Notes under the pieces: model-generated
The model's database searches: none
Told to the model about the DNA's origin: nothing
What the model saw: the letters and a program-made list of their open reading frames with translations, nothing else
Assembly: GCA_028274465.1 (NCBI GenBank)
Contig: CM051457.1
Coordinates: 54,844,425 to 54,908,424, forward strand
Source: Plantago ovata
Taxonomy: Eukaryota > Streptophyta > Magnoliopsida > Lamiales > Plantaginaceae
Reading direction: 5' to 3'
Length of the DNA stretch: 64,000 bases
Position numbers and translations under genes: made by a program
Shown here: piece after piece, positions 12,542 to 22,601 of the stretch
Position numbering within the stretch: position 1 is the stretch's first letter
Layout of the letters: each line of letters begins with the position of its first letter

Positions 12542-13802
12542 TGATGAAACGGTTTGTCAGACTCGATTAATCAAATAAATTTGTATTTAGCCAAAGGCAA
12601 TTCACAACTACAACGAAAACCGTAGTGTAGCAGTAGAATAACCTCGAGTGTCGATCTCTAAGGACTATAACTAGCTTTATCTAATTTAACTTGAGAATAT
12701 AAAATAGCAGACGACTTAGCAAAGGTTTTTCTTAACAGATAATGGAGATTGGTGATAGTATGGTCATTCAAAGCATAGCAGGTTAATAATCATGCATAAA
12801 TTCCCCGGTTTTGCATGGAGATCTTTGATCAATGAGTTGTCCAGTTGTAATTATTCAACACTACGAAGATATAGATTTAGATAGATCAAAAGATCAATGA
12901 ATTGTCCAATTGTGTTCAATAATTATTCAACAATACGAAGATAGAGATTTAGATAGATCAAAGAAATAAAGCAATAACTCTAGGTATAATGCGCGATATA
13001 GCCATTAGCATAATTATTAACCCTTCTTTAAGAAATCGCATACTATCACCAACGAGAAGTTTATCTACTCATAGTTGTCATGCAATCAACAGAAATCATA
13101 CCACGAATGAATGAAAACATGACGAAAGATATATAAAAATAAGTAGAAAAACTGTAAGATACAATGTTACCGAAAGTTGTCAATCTCCGAAGAATCGCGA
13201 TCTTACAAGCTCCAAACTGCTAAGAAAAAGTATCTCCTAAGCTAAGAACCCCCAGAACAGGCTCTGGGAAATTCCTACCTAAAACTACAGAGAAACGTGA
13301 GAGAAAAGGTCTGGAAAAGTATGAAAAATGGAGAAAACTGAGCAACTATATATAGGCTTTCGAATTGTGTGGGTCGAAGGGCCCCACACACCGGGCGATT
13401 CGCCTGGTGTGGGGCGATGCGCCCCACATCCCGGGCGACTCGCCCGGGAGTGTTTTTCGGCCCAGAACGCGTTTCCGATGCGTTTTTGGATTTCTTCCCC
13501 TTTTCGGACTCGGTTTCTGCCTTCTAGTGACCTTCTAGCCTCCAGATTCGGTCCCTAGACTTCAAATCCTATCCGGAATCTTTCAGATATTCCAATTAGG
13601 CTTCTGGAACACCAATTCTTTGTCTACTTCAATATATTTGCCCGGAAAACCTCATTTTTCAACCAAAACCTTTAAAATAAAAACTAAAGGGAAACGTGAC
13701 ACTATTCTAATAAAATGCACTAAAATATAGCTAAATTAACATAGAGGATAGCTAAAATAGGTGAAAAAGACTCAAATGAAAGTGTAAAATACACATTCAT
13801 CA
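12542..13802 (-). mobile_element. Inner family D solo LTR
   Basis: About 1.26 kb, bounded on this strand by TGATGAAACGG and ACACATTCATCA, with flanks GATAT and GATAC as a near-perfect 5 bp target duplication. It sits inside another D LTR in the same orientation. It contains three phased GC palindromes (13391-13448), and a TATA box on the - strand near 13349-13357. Confidence 0.88.
13391..13448. repeat. GC-palindrome array, three units (inner solo LTR)
   Basis: Units CCGGGCGATTCGCCTGG, GGGGCGATGCGCCCC and CCCGGGCGACTCGCCCGGG recur every 20-21 bp. They lie just upstream, in - strand sense, of the LTR TATA box. Confidence 0.88.
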
Positions 13803-14036
13803 GATACAAGTTACCAACGAAGGTTGTCAATCTCCGGTGAATTGCTAACTCACAAGCAAGAATCGAGAATCAAAGATGTTTAATCTCTATGCTTGAGCTT
13901 CCAAATCAATAAGAAAAAGAGTCTTCTATGCTAATAATTCCCAGAACAAGTTCCGGAGAATTTGTCTCTCAAAATAAGGTGAAAAGGTATGAAAAACGAA
14001 CTAAATAGGCGAAACTATATATACTAGTCGACAGAC

Positions 14037-14096
14037 GGGGGGCGAACGGCCTGGGGTCCCAGGCGAACCACCCCGGGTGCCGGGCGAACCGCCTGG
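14037..14096. repeat. GC-palindrome array, three decayed units (outer solo LTR)
   Basis: Units GGCGAACGGCC, AGGCGAACCACC and GGGCGAACCGCC start at about 14041, 14061 and 14082 (20-21 bp period). They are less perfect than in the younger LTRs. Confidence 0.8.
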
Positions 14097-14743
14097 GAGC
14101 TCCAGGTCGGTGGTAGCGAGTTTTTGGCTTCAGGTTTCCTGTTTGGACTCGATTTTGCCTTCTAGTGACCTTTAAGCCTTGAAACTCGTCCCCTAGGCCT
14201 CAAAACTCGTCTGGAAACTTCTAGATAAACCACGGATGACCTTGAAGCACCAAAACTTCGTTCTCTTCACCATAATTGCCCATCAAAAGTACGTTTTTCA
14301 CCTAAAACGTGAAATATGCAAAGAAAGGGAAACGTGACACTATTCTAATAAAATGCACTAAAATATAAGCTAAATTAACCTAGAGGATAGCTAAATTGGT
14401 GAAAAAGACTCGAATGAAAGTGTAAAATACACGTTCATCAATTGCTCATCAAAATTATAAGTTTCCTAACAAATTTACCCCTTTTTAATGTTAGCAATCC
14501 ATGGATAAATTAATTACAACTCTTTATAAGTTTCTAATGTTGAACAAATCAGAAGAATAATGCAAAAATACTTGAAGTGATTAAACAGTAAGCATAAGTA
14601 AATTGCATAATCAGAAACAATAAAAGTAAGCAAAAGCAATTGATTGCTGATAGTTATCTTTCAATGTAACTTTACAAGAAAGAGTAAAGATAACTAAGCA
14701 AACAACGTTCAAAACACAACAAATAATCTAAGCTATCTGAAGT

Positions 14744-14886
14744 TCATGACTTAGAAAATTCCTGGAGGATTTCTTTCACGCTAGCTTCAGCAACTTGTGG
14801 AAACTCAATGTAGTCAGCTTCATAGTCTTCAAGAAGCTTTCTGACTTGCATTTGTTTCTCTCTGCTTAGTTTGCATCTCATGATAT
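14744..14886 (-). pseudogene. B' third-ORF C-terminal fragment
   Basis: Read on the - strand, about 45 residues resemble the end of the third ORF of B (22602-22796): both contain QVRKLLEDY followed by acidic and EF-containing sequence and a final SVKEIL/SVREIL helix. This shared C-terminus between two diverged copies supports a real protein. The rest is separated by the C' solo LTR at 14887. Confidence 0.7.
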
Positions 14887-16650
14887 TGTAACACCCCCTT
14901 TTTTTTTATTTTATTATTTAATTAATTAATTTAATTAATTAATTATCGGAGTAAATTATTTTATTCTGTAATTATTTAATTTATTTCCCGCGTAAACGAA
15001 TTCGACTTTAGTGGGTTCGCGTAGGATTGATTCGTTTGTTCCGTTTTGGGACTAGTTAGCAATCTGACTCCTTTTGGGCCCAATTTTCGTGGCCTCAATT
15101 GCTGGCCCAATCTCTTGTCTGGCCCATTTTATTTAGGCCCATCAGCTGAAACCCTAACCCTAAACTAACCCTACCTCCCCTCATTCTCTCATTCACGCCA
15201 CCATACTGAGAGAGAAAAAAAAAGAAAAAGGAAAAACGCTCCGCTTCTCTCTCGCTCTCCACCCTCATCTCCACAGAACACCACCACCGTTGGCCGCGCC
15301 GCCGTCTGCTCCACCCGTTCCGCCGCCGGTTTCGATTCATCCTGCCCGAGCCGCGCCATTTTCTATTCCGATACGTCCGTTTTGATTCCGTTCGAGCCGC
15401 CGCCGACTCGAGCTTTGCTGCCGCCGATCAATCTCGACCAAGCTCGGTCCGTTCCGACCAGTCCGATCCGCCCCGTTCGCCGCCGTCGTCTATTTATCAC
15501 TGAGGGTATTTTAGTAATTTCCATAGATTGAAAGAGTGTTTTCGGAAAACGTTTCAAGTTAACTAGTTTCGACTTTGGTACTTTTGTAGTGACTGCCTTG
15601 CTAGCTTATTTGGTTAGGTAGTACTTGACTAACTTAGAGGTCCCGAGTTCGAACCCCTCCTTTACCACTTCTTTACCGACCTTTTACTTTCCGTTCGTTC
15701 GACTTCTAGAGTGTAACTAGTTACTTTCAATTTAGGTTCTCCGTCGTTCGTTAGCTCTTAAGCTCACTGCTCGTTGAAGACTTTTGCTTTCAAGTTGAGG
15801 TGAGTGTTCACCCCAAAACTTATCTATTTGCGAAAAACTAGAAGGCTATGTGACAATCTGTATCTATTACTATATGTTCTGTTATACCGCATGCTTCCGC
15901 ATAAAAGTAACTAAGTCCTAAGTATGGCTATTTACCTATCTTTGTTTGTTGCTACTCTGTTCTGGATTAACTCTTCTGTAGGAACACTTCTCGATGTTTC
16001 GAGATCTGATTATTATAATCTGTTTGTTCTGTATCTGTATCTGTTCTGTCTGTTTCTGTGTGACCGGTCGATTAGGTTGTAATTAGGTAGGCTTGGATAC
16101 TGAGGACTATCGGGTTTGCTTGGTTATTGCCTAGTCTAATCCCTTTTAGGCGCGAGGCAGAAGTCGCTGAGGTCTATTAGGGTCGTAGGTTCTGTTTCCC
16201 CAAAGTACACATGGGTTTCTGTTTCTGTCCGGAGTTGTATACCCTCTGGAGGGAGCTATAAGGGCAATCTGGGAGTAGGAGTAACAAGGCGGGCTGCACC
16301 AACGGACTTCGATTTATCTGTTCTGTCTTTCTGTTATGTTATCTGTTTTGTTTGCTATTCTATCTGCTGCAAATGATTTTGTTTTTAAACTGTTTACTTT
16401 TCTTTTGTTAACTTAAAACCTCACTGAGATTCTTTATCTCACGCTCTCTTTGTTTTAAAAAATTCCTTTCTTCCAGATACTACTGAGGATGCACGCGAGT
16501 AGGATGCCAGCGACTGAGAGAAGGGTCTGGGATGTCTCTGGGGATTTGTTTTTTTAAAATAAGAAGATGAAACTTTTTACTTTCTTCACTGGTCATTATT
16601 GTTTTTGACTTCTAAGTTACCGTTGAATTTTTTACCTGATTCCGTAGGAT
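14887..16650 (+). mobile_element. C' solo LTR of chromodomain gypsy family (right end uncertain)
   Basis: Starts TGTAACACCCCC and follows the reverse complement of the C LTR: AT-rich start, then the shared words GACCGGTCGATTAGG, GGCTGCACCAACGG and GATGCCAGCGACTGAGAG. Divergence from C is much greater than between the two C LTRs. Similarity fades after about 16630, so the right boundary is approximate and no target duplication was confirmed. A 15590-15680 block absent from the C LTRs carries tRNA-like promoter boxes. Serine- and arginine-rich frames on the - strand here are not genes. Confidence 0.8.
15602..15656 (+). promoter_or_regulatory. tRNA-like A and B boxes (possible SINE or tRNA-derived remnant)
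   Basis: TAGCTTATTTGG (15602-15613) fits the Pol III A-box consensus TRGYNNANNNGG. AGTTCGAACCC (15646-15656) differs from the B-box consensus GGTTCGANNCC at one base. The 44 bp offset is that of a tRNA gene. No full cloverleaf can be drawn. The block is missing from the C LTRs, which suggests an inserted tRNA-derived piece. Confidence 0.4.
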
Positions 16651-16894
16651 CCAAAATCCTTTCATCTGTCTTACCACACTTTGATTGGTTTCTTTGTTGC
16701 TTGTTTTGTGTATTGAACACATAAACCAACTACATTATAAGCACATTATCTTGATTTCTTCTCTCTCTTCTTCTTTGCCTTGAGTTTCTTCATTGATCTT
16801 TTGTTGAGGATTCAGAGGAAAAATGTTTAGAGTGACCAGATTGAGTCCTGGAACAGAGTGGTTTGATGTTCAAAACCTTAGAGATAGGAGTATC

Positions 16895-18989
16895 TGATAG
16901 TGTATATGTCCTACAGACAGTCTTTATTAAGGGCATACAACCCTTATTAAGGGCATATATGTACTATTACACAGGTCAACGTAATATAATATATGTTTGT
17001 TTGTTTGACTATTGAGTATCGCTTTCATATTTATATTACACCAGGCATACAACATGTCATATCTCTATTCCTATCTGTATTGATATCAAACATGTCCCCT
17101 CGGATAGATGACCGATCACACAGATAGTGAGAGCTATGTGAGTTATCATCTATCCCAAACTCTCCCTAGTCGAGGTTCATCTTGGATGTAGGGGTCTGAA
17201 TGAACCAGGTGAGAGTAGTATGCGTGGAGGTTATACTTGTTAGAGCAAGTGTGAGCCGATCCCACGACCACGGAACGGATTGTTAGACAATCTAGAAACG
17301 TTCCCATAACTCCGCATAGTTGTTCGAAGAGTGATTACCGAACAATGGAAGTACCCACCGGAAACTCCCATCGATGTATACTCTACACCGAAGTGTCTAT
17401 GGGAACCGGAAAGTTGTCGAAGTGATGCCAGTCGTCCTTTGGACTTACAGGACTTTATCATCACATTTGTTGCCCCATATCATTGGTGGACCCGTCGATG
17501 TCAGCTCTGAATAAGCAGTTGACCCGAGACACGATCCAGAATTATGGCTACATACAAATGGGGGTGATAAGTGATTCTGTGAAGGATTCATCTCTCACGT
17601 GTAGCACAGGAGAGCACTGCTCATAGTCGTTCATAGTTGTGATTGGTTAAACCGCGGCCAGCGTATCCATATTATTATGATAGTCATAATAGATATTGGA
17701 TTCACCAAGCAACTCACTGAAGATGCCCGTGGATGTATTATTGGGATAAACACATCATCGATCCTAGATGCCAGTCAGATGAAGGGACGTTACCATCGCC
17801 GCGTTGAGCGCAACAGACTTCACAACGAAAGGGTTTGCTTTGAGAAACCTCTCAAACGTCCTCATGTATTATATTACAAATGGAACCGTCTAGGAATTCC
17901 ATGTTGCCTAGTGTAGCACTTGCTTAATACAATGAGGCCCTATGGGTCACACTATGTGGTGATTCAGCTTATCCGAATATCCTTGAAGATGATTGCAATT
18001 AATTTAGAATTAATTGTGATTGATGAATTATAATTGATTTGGAATTAATTATAATTATTTGTGGCTCAATTAATAATTTAGAATTATTAATTGAATTGAT
18101 TGATTAATTGTATTTTATGTAAATACAATTAAAGATTATATTTTAGAAATATAATAGAGGTCTGATTTGAAAGGATATATTAATTTAGAATTAATATATG
18201 CACATGGGCAAAATCTACTTAGAGTTTGAATTTCCTTCGAATTATAAGTGGGTCCCAAAATTGGGACCCACATACCCTCCTTGGCCGGCCGCGTGTAGTA
18301 GTAGTATGGGAGGGAGTTTCGACTCCTTCCCATATTAGAAGTCAAGGGTTAAGTTAGATTTTCCTAATTGAGTTCTAACTTAATTGGGAATGAATCTAGA
18401 CTTAAATTGGTTTCCTTGTGCAATAAGAATTAGAGTTCTTATTCCTTTATGAAGTCTAAAAGAATCTTCTTTAGGCTTCTATTGACTACTATATAAGTAT
18501 GTCATTAGAGAGATTTTTCAATGCCGAATTCTTAGAGAATTATTCTACCTTTCTTAGAGAAAATTATAAGCTCTCCCCTACCTCTATACCCTAGCCGCGC
18601 GCGCCACTCTCCACCAGAGGAAAATCGCCGCCCCATCTTCTTGGCCACATAAAGAATATCCTAGCATTCTTTTCGATAAGCTGTTCATCCGTGGATACCA
18701 AGGTTGAGGTTCAAAGAGCTGGAAACTAACTTTTATTGTCTTGCAGATAATCAAAGTATTGCAGATATCTTCGACTTCGACGAAGGAGAAGATTCACCGG
18801 ACTATTACGAAGACTTCATCGATTGGCATATCGATTCAATACCTATTCTTGTTTTTTGAGTATTGTAAGTCTTCTGATTAATGTGTTTATTGTATACGTT
18901 ATATGCATGATCAATTAACCTGCATGTTAAGAAATTTTTTGAAATTCCGCTGCGTACCCTAGGGGTAACTCTGACCATATTTTCTTACA
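16895..18989 (+). repeat. A2 5' LTR
   Basis: About 2.1 kb, TGATAGTGTATATGTCC to TTTTCTTACA, aligned throughout with 6949-9029. Confidence 0.95.
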
Positions 18990-18990
18990 G

Positions 18991-19006
18991 TGGTATCAGA
19001 GCCAGG
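18991..19006 (+). promoter_or_regulatory. A2 primer-binding site (initiator Met tRNA)
   Basis: TGGTATCAGAGCCAGG follows the LTR end, identical to A1. Confidence 0.93.
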
Positions 19007-19154
19007 TTAATTGATTATGTATATACGTATATATGTTATGTGATTATGTAGTTTATGTGGATGCAATTGATTCTACGATTAATTCGATTTCAAAAGTTTT
19101 TTTTTATATAAATTTAGAATTATATTTTCAAAAAAAAAAAAAATGGAATTTTAT

Positions 19155-19156
19155 AT

Positions 19157-19225
<69 letters not shown>

Positions 19226-19227
19226 AT

Positions 19228-19285
<58 letters not shown>

Positions 19286-19332
19286 TATGTATATATATAT
19301 ATATATACATATATATGTATATATATATATAT
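19155..19332. repeat. TA microsatellite in A2 leader
   Basis: About 178 bp of nearly pure TA dinucleotides with a few interruptions (such as ATACATATATATGTAT). A1 has only a short TA stretch at the matching place. Tyrosine-isoleucine frames here are artefacts of the repeat. Confidence 0.97.
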
Positions 19333-20551
19333 AGCCCGCCTGTGGGACGCAGGCGCCCTAGGAGACGGGATTCGATCCCGTTCCCGTATATTATTATATA
19401 TATTATTTAATTTTTCCGGGTAGGACCCAAAATCGAATTTTGGAAATTTTGAGGATTGAATTTTATTTTTGGAATATAAATATGATTTAATTGTAATTTT
19501 TATTAACTAGATGGGTTAAATTTAATTAGTATTAAGCTGAGGGGATTATTTGTTATTTATCAATTTATTGTTTATTACAAATAAGTCTTTCTACTTTTGA
19601 ATTTTGAATTTAACACCTCCAAGGTTTGGAAAATTACAATTGAGTCCTTCGGGTTTTCGAAAATTGCTACTTGGTCAATAGAATTTTCGATTTTTCAATC
19701 TAGTCCAAATTTTCAATTTTTTCATAGAGATTATAAGTATGGGATTATAATTTTCATAATGAAATTATGAAGTCATTTGGCATCCACATAGGCTACTACT
19801 TGTTTGTTTGCTCGATATGCTATTGTTTGACAATGCATGTTTAAATACCACGTATTTTACTTTCCGTTCGACCGCTATTCATGCGAGGGTAGGTGGCGCC
19901 CTCTTATTTGTCGGACCGTATATTTTTATGTATGGATAGGCGGCATCCATTACGTGTAGACAGCTCATGCATGATGGGTAGGCGGCGCCATTATTTGTTT
20001 GTAGATGACTGATAACAACCCTCAAGCTACAAGCCCCAACCAATATAAGTGCAGAAATATGTATACGTATGTGTTTCTGAGATGCTTTCCATGTGGTGCT
20101 TTAATTCTGAACTTTCATTGCGTTTCCCTGTATTGGCGACCTCGTCTTGCAGACTCGCAGTGATCGTCAGATTAGAGTAAGCCTATGGTTATAACTTACT
20201 GCATATTGTATCTAGCGACCTCGATATGTGCAATATGTAGAGCGTCTGGTAAATTAGATTTAACACCCAAGAGTTGCGTGACTCAATTGGATAGTCCTAC
20301 CGGTCATATTATGTTATGCGACCAGCCCCCGTTGGAGTATAGCATAGTATGATTTGGATCTTGGCCACTACGGTAACTTGGTGGACATTACCCGTATGTT
20401 TGTTTTGGGGCCGATCATATGTGAAAATAGTGGAAGCTAAACAGCTAAAGGACCTTGTTGTTTAGTTATGTTGACTGTGTATTTAGAAATAGTATTTCAA
20501 TAGTTGATCTATTATTTTCGTTCTATATTATTTCTCCTTAGGAAAACCGAA
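19333..20551 (+). other. Rest of A2 untranslated leader
   Basis: Parallels 1464-2698 of A1, including a three-unit version of the GGGTAGGCGGC repeat (about 19887-19990). No coding sequence seen. Confidence 0.8.
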
Positions 20552-20767
20552 ATGGCGAGTATCTCGCTCCGTGCTATCTTAGAGAAGCAAGTTCTGACCG
20601 GACCAAACTTCCTAGATTGGATCAGGAATATTCGTTTGGTGCTGAGGTACGAAAAGATTGAGTACGTCTTGGACGAGGCTATTCCCATGTGTCCCGAAAA
20701 TCAGACTGCCGATCAAGTTGCTGCTTGGAATCAAGCCAACAAGGCAAAGGATGATAAGCATCAAGAG
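20552..20767 (+). pseudogene. A2 gag, 5' portion
   Basis: Begins MASISLRAILEKQ and matches the first 70 or so residues of the A1 gag. It is interrupted by the insertion of element B; its last five bases AAGAG are the left copy of B's target duplication. Confidence 0.92.
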
Positions 20768-22337
20768 TGTTGGTCCCTTTAAACAACAAGAAAAGACTAG
20801 AGGGGGGGGGGGTGAATAGTGTTTTCAAACTTTCGTCGTTTAAAAACTTTCTCAGCAAGTACTTATTACTTTTCAGTAATGAGTTTGCTGATACTTAACT
20901 TTCTCAGCAGGCGCAAGTTACTTTTCAGTAACTAGTTTTGCTGATACTTAAAATCAGAGAGCGGAAGTCTTTGATACAATAAGTGCTTTGTCAGTAAGTG
21001 ATAGTTTCAGCAAGTGAAGTGAGTGACTGTGTACAGATAGATATGCTTTGCTGAAAACTAAATACAGTAAGTAAATCACACAAACACTTTTATAGTGGTA
21101 TCTGAGAGTGGCGTAATCTCTCAACTAATCCACTTTGTCCTTTCTAGGAAAGAATCCACTAAGATAAGTTTGAGGTTCCTTACAACACCTATCTAGAGCG
21201 ATCCAAACAGAAACCAAAGCACACTTGCTTCGTTTCCAACCTAACTAGAGAATGAAAACTTGTTCTCCACCAAACTTGGGACTTTTAATCAACAACACTA
21301 TGCTCGATTAAGATCCCCCTAAATATCACGCCTGAAAGGGTGTATTTTCAGTTAGAGAGGTTTGGGATGAGATAACTTAATTATAACTTATTCAGTTACA
21401 ATAAGAAATCTAAGAAACAAAACTTTGAATACTTTGCAGTAAACAATTTTGATTGTGTCAAGACATGTTCTTGTTCGAACGAAAGAAAGAACACTTAACT
21501 AATTTCTTAGCCGTGTAAGTTCTACTTCTTCACAAGTAGCTTTTTCAAGCTTTAAGTCTTGGAACGGATCAATGGCAGTAAAGAGTATTTGAAGGGTATG
21601 TGTGTTTAAGCACAAGTGAGAGTTTGATCACGTTGTTGACACACTTCAACTCTTTGCCGGATGACCTCTATTTATAGTGAAAATAAGGAGCCGTTTGAAT
21701 TTCAAATTCTAAGGATTTTGTTCCTTAAGATGTCACTATCTTGCTTTCTACTTTCAGCAGCGTCCTTTGTTGTCTTCTAGTCTTCATGTCCTTCGCGTGC
21801 ATGCTTTGCATTTAATGCTCTTTTGAATGAAATTCAAACAGTATCATTGGAGTGCAAATACAAGTACTTTCAGCAAGAGGTCACAAATGTTTATCAGCAA
21901 GTGGTCAGTCTCAGTTTCAGCAAGCACAACCTACTCTGTCATTTAGATTTTCACTTATGTAATGCTGTTGCTGAAGTTTCCACTTTCTGAGCAACATGTG
22001 CCTTTGTAGATACCAGTCTTCAGAAATCTTCTAGTCTTCAGATGTTCGAATTCTTCAAGTTTCTGAACGGTTCTAAATGCTTCAATAGTTTCTTTTGTGT
22101 AAACAAAGTACATCATCAGCAAATGCTTCAATAGGTTGTAATTCTTTTCAGAAAACAAGATACATCATAAGCGGTAAAACTAACCTATCTAGCACCTACT
22201 CTAAGTCTTCAGCAAACGTTCCTCTTTTACAATGTCCTTAAAATTCTAAATTCTTATGGACCTTAAGTGTACTAGTTACTGGAATTTCCTTAATTTAGCA
22301 TGGTTAATTGCTCATCAAAATTACAAGTTTCCTAACA
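20768..22337 (-). repeat. B 3' LTR
   Basis: About 1.57 kb; pairs with 54955-56529. Contains a tandem pair of units near 20845-20952 (TTTCTCAGCA ... TTTGCTGATACTTAA) and many CAGCAAG/TTGCTGA words. An 11-base G run lies at 20802-20812. Confidence 0.95.
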
Positions 22338-22352
22338 AATTTCCCCCTTTTT
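22338..22352 (-). promoter_or_regulatory. B polypurine tract
   Basis: Read on the - strand, AAAAAGGGGGAAATT lies immediately before the LTR, as expected for the plus-strand primer. Bases 22353-22601, between this tract and the third ORF, hold no recognised feature. Confidence 0.85.
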
Positions 22353-22601
22353 GATGTTAGCAATCCATGGCTAAATTAATTGTTACCCTTTTAGAGGTTT
22401 CTGATGTTGAATAAATCAGTTGATTAATGCAAGCATACTTGAATAATTAAACCGTAAGCATAAGTAAATTGCATAATCAAAAACCAATAAGAGTCAAAAG
22501 CTTCATTGCTGATAGTTATCTTTCAGTAAGTTTACAGGAAAGATCAGAGATAACTACACAAAATCAGCAAACAAAAACTTGAACAGAACTATTACAGAGA
22601 G

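Larger units (their letters stand above)
11978..14440 (-). mobile_element. Outer family D solo LTR (interrupted)
   Basis: In the - direction this is a family D LTR: TGATGAACGTGTATTTTACA at the right end and TTTGGCTAAA and CAATCTCGTTTATCA near the left end. Flanks ATTGT and ATTGC look like a slightly decayed 5 bp target duplication in B' sequence. No internal region is present, as expected after LTR-LTR recombination. It is interrupted by a second D solo LTR and is clearly older than D1 and D2. Confidence 0.85.
10502..14471 (-). repeat. B' 3' LTR, split by nested family D solo LTRs
   Basis: Matches B LTR sequence at 10502-11977 and again at 14441-14471. The intervening 11978-14440 is the inserted D solo LTR. 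Repeated TCAGCAAGTACTTATTAC-like words, typical of B LTRs, are visible near 10592. Confidence 0.85.
10502..16894 (-). mobile_element. Element B': fragment of an old Sirevirus-like copia, holding three solo LTRs
   Basis: The start TGTTGGTCCCTTTAAACAAC and the body match the left LTR of element B (20768-22337), but with more divergence. The LTR resumes after the nested family D solo LTRs and ends TTTCCTAACA at 14471. A purine tract (seen as ATTTACCCCTTTTT on this strand) and the end of the third ORF follow. The fragment is interrupted near 14887 by a family C solo LTR and stops at 16894, where A2 begins. The other half must lie beyond the right edge or be lost. Bases 16650-16894 are presumed B' internal sequence; nothing in them is recognisable. 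Confidence 0.82.

Noticed and set aside
15095-15557. Possible host gene on the - strand at 15.1-15.6 kb
   Set aside because: The region is inside the C' solo LTR and the frames correspond to the same GC-rich part of C LTRs.
19033-19334. Tyr-Ile repeat proteins
   Set aside because: They are translations of the TA microsatellite.
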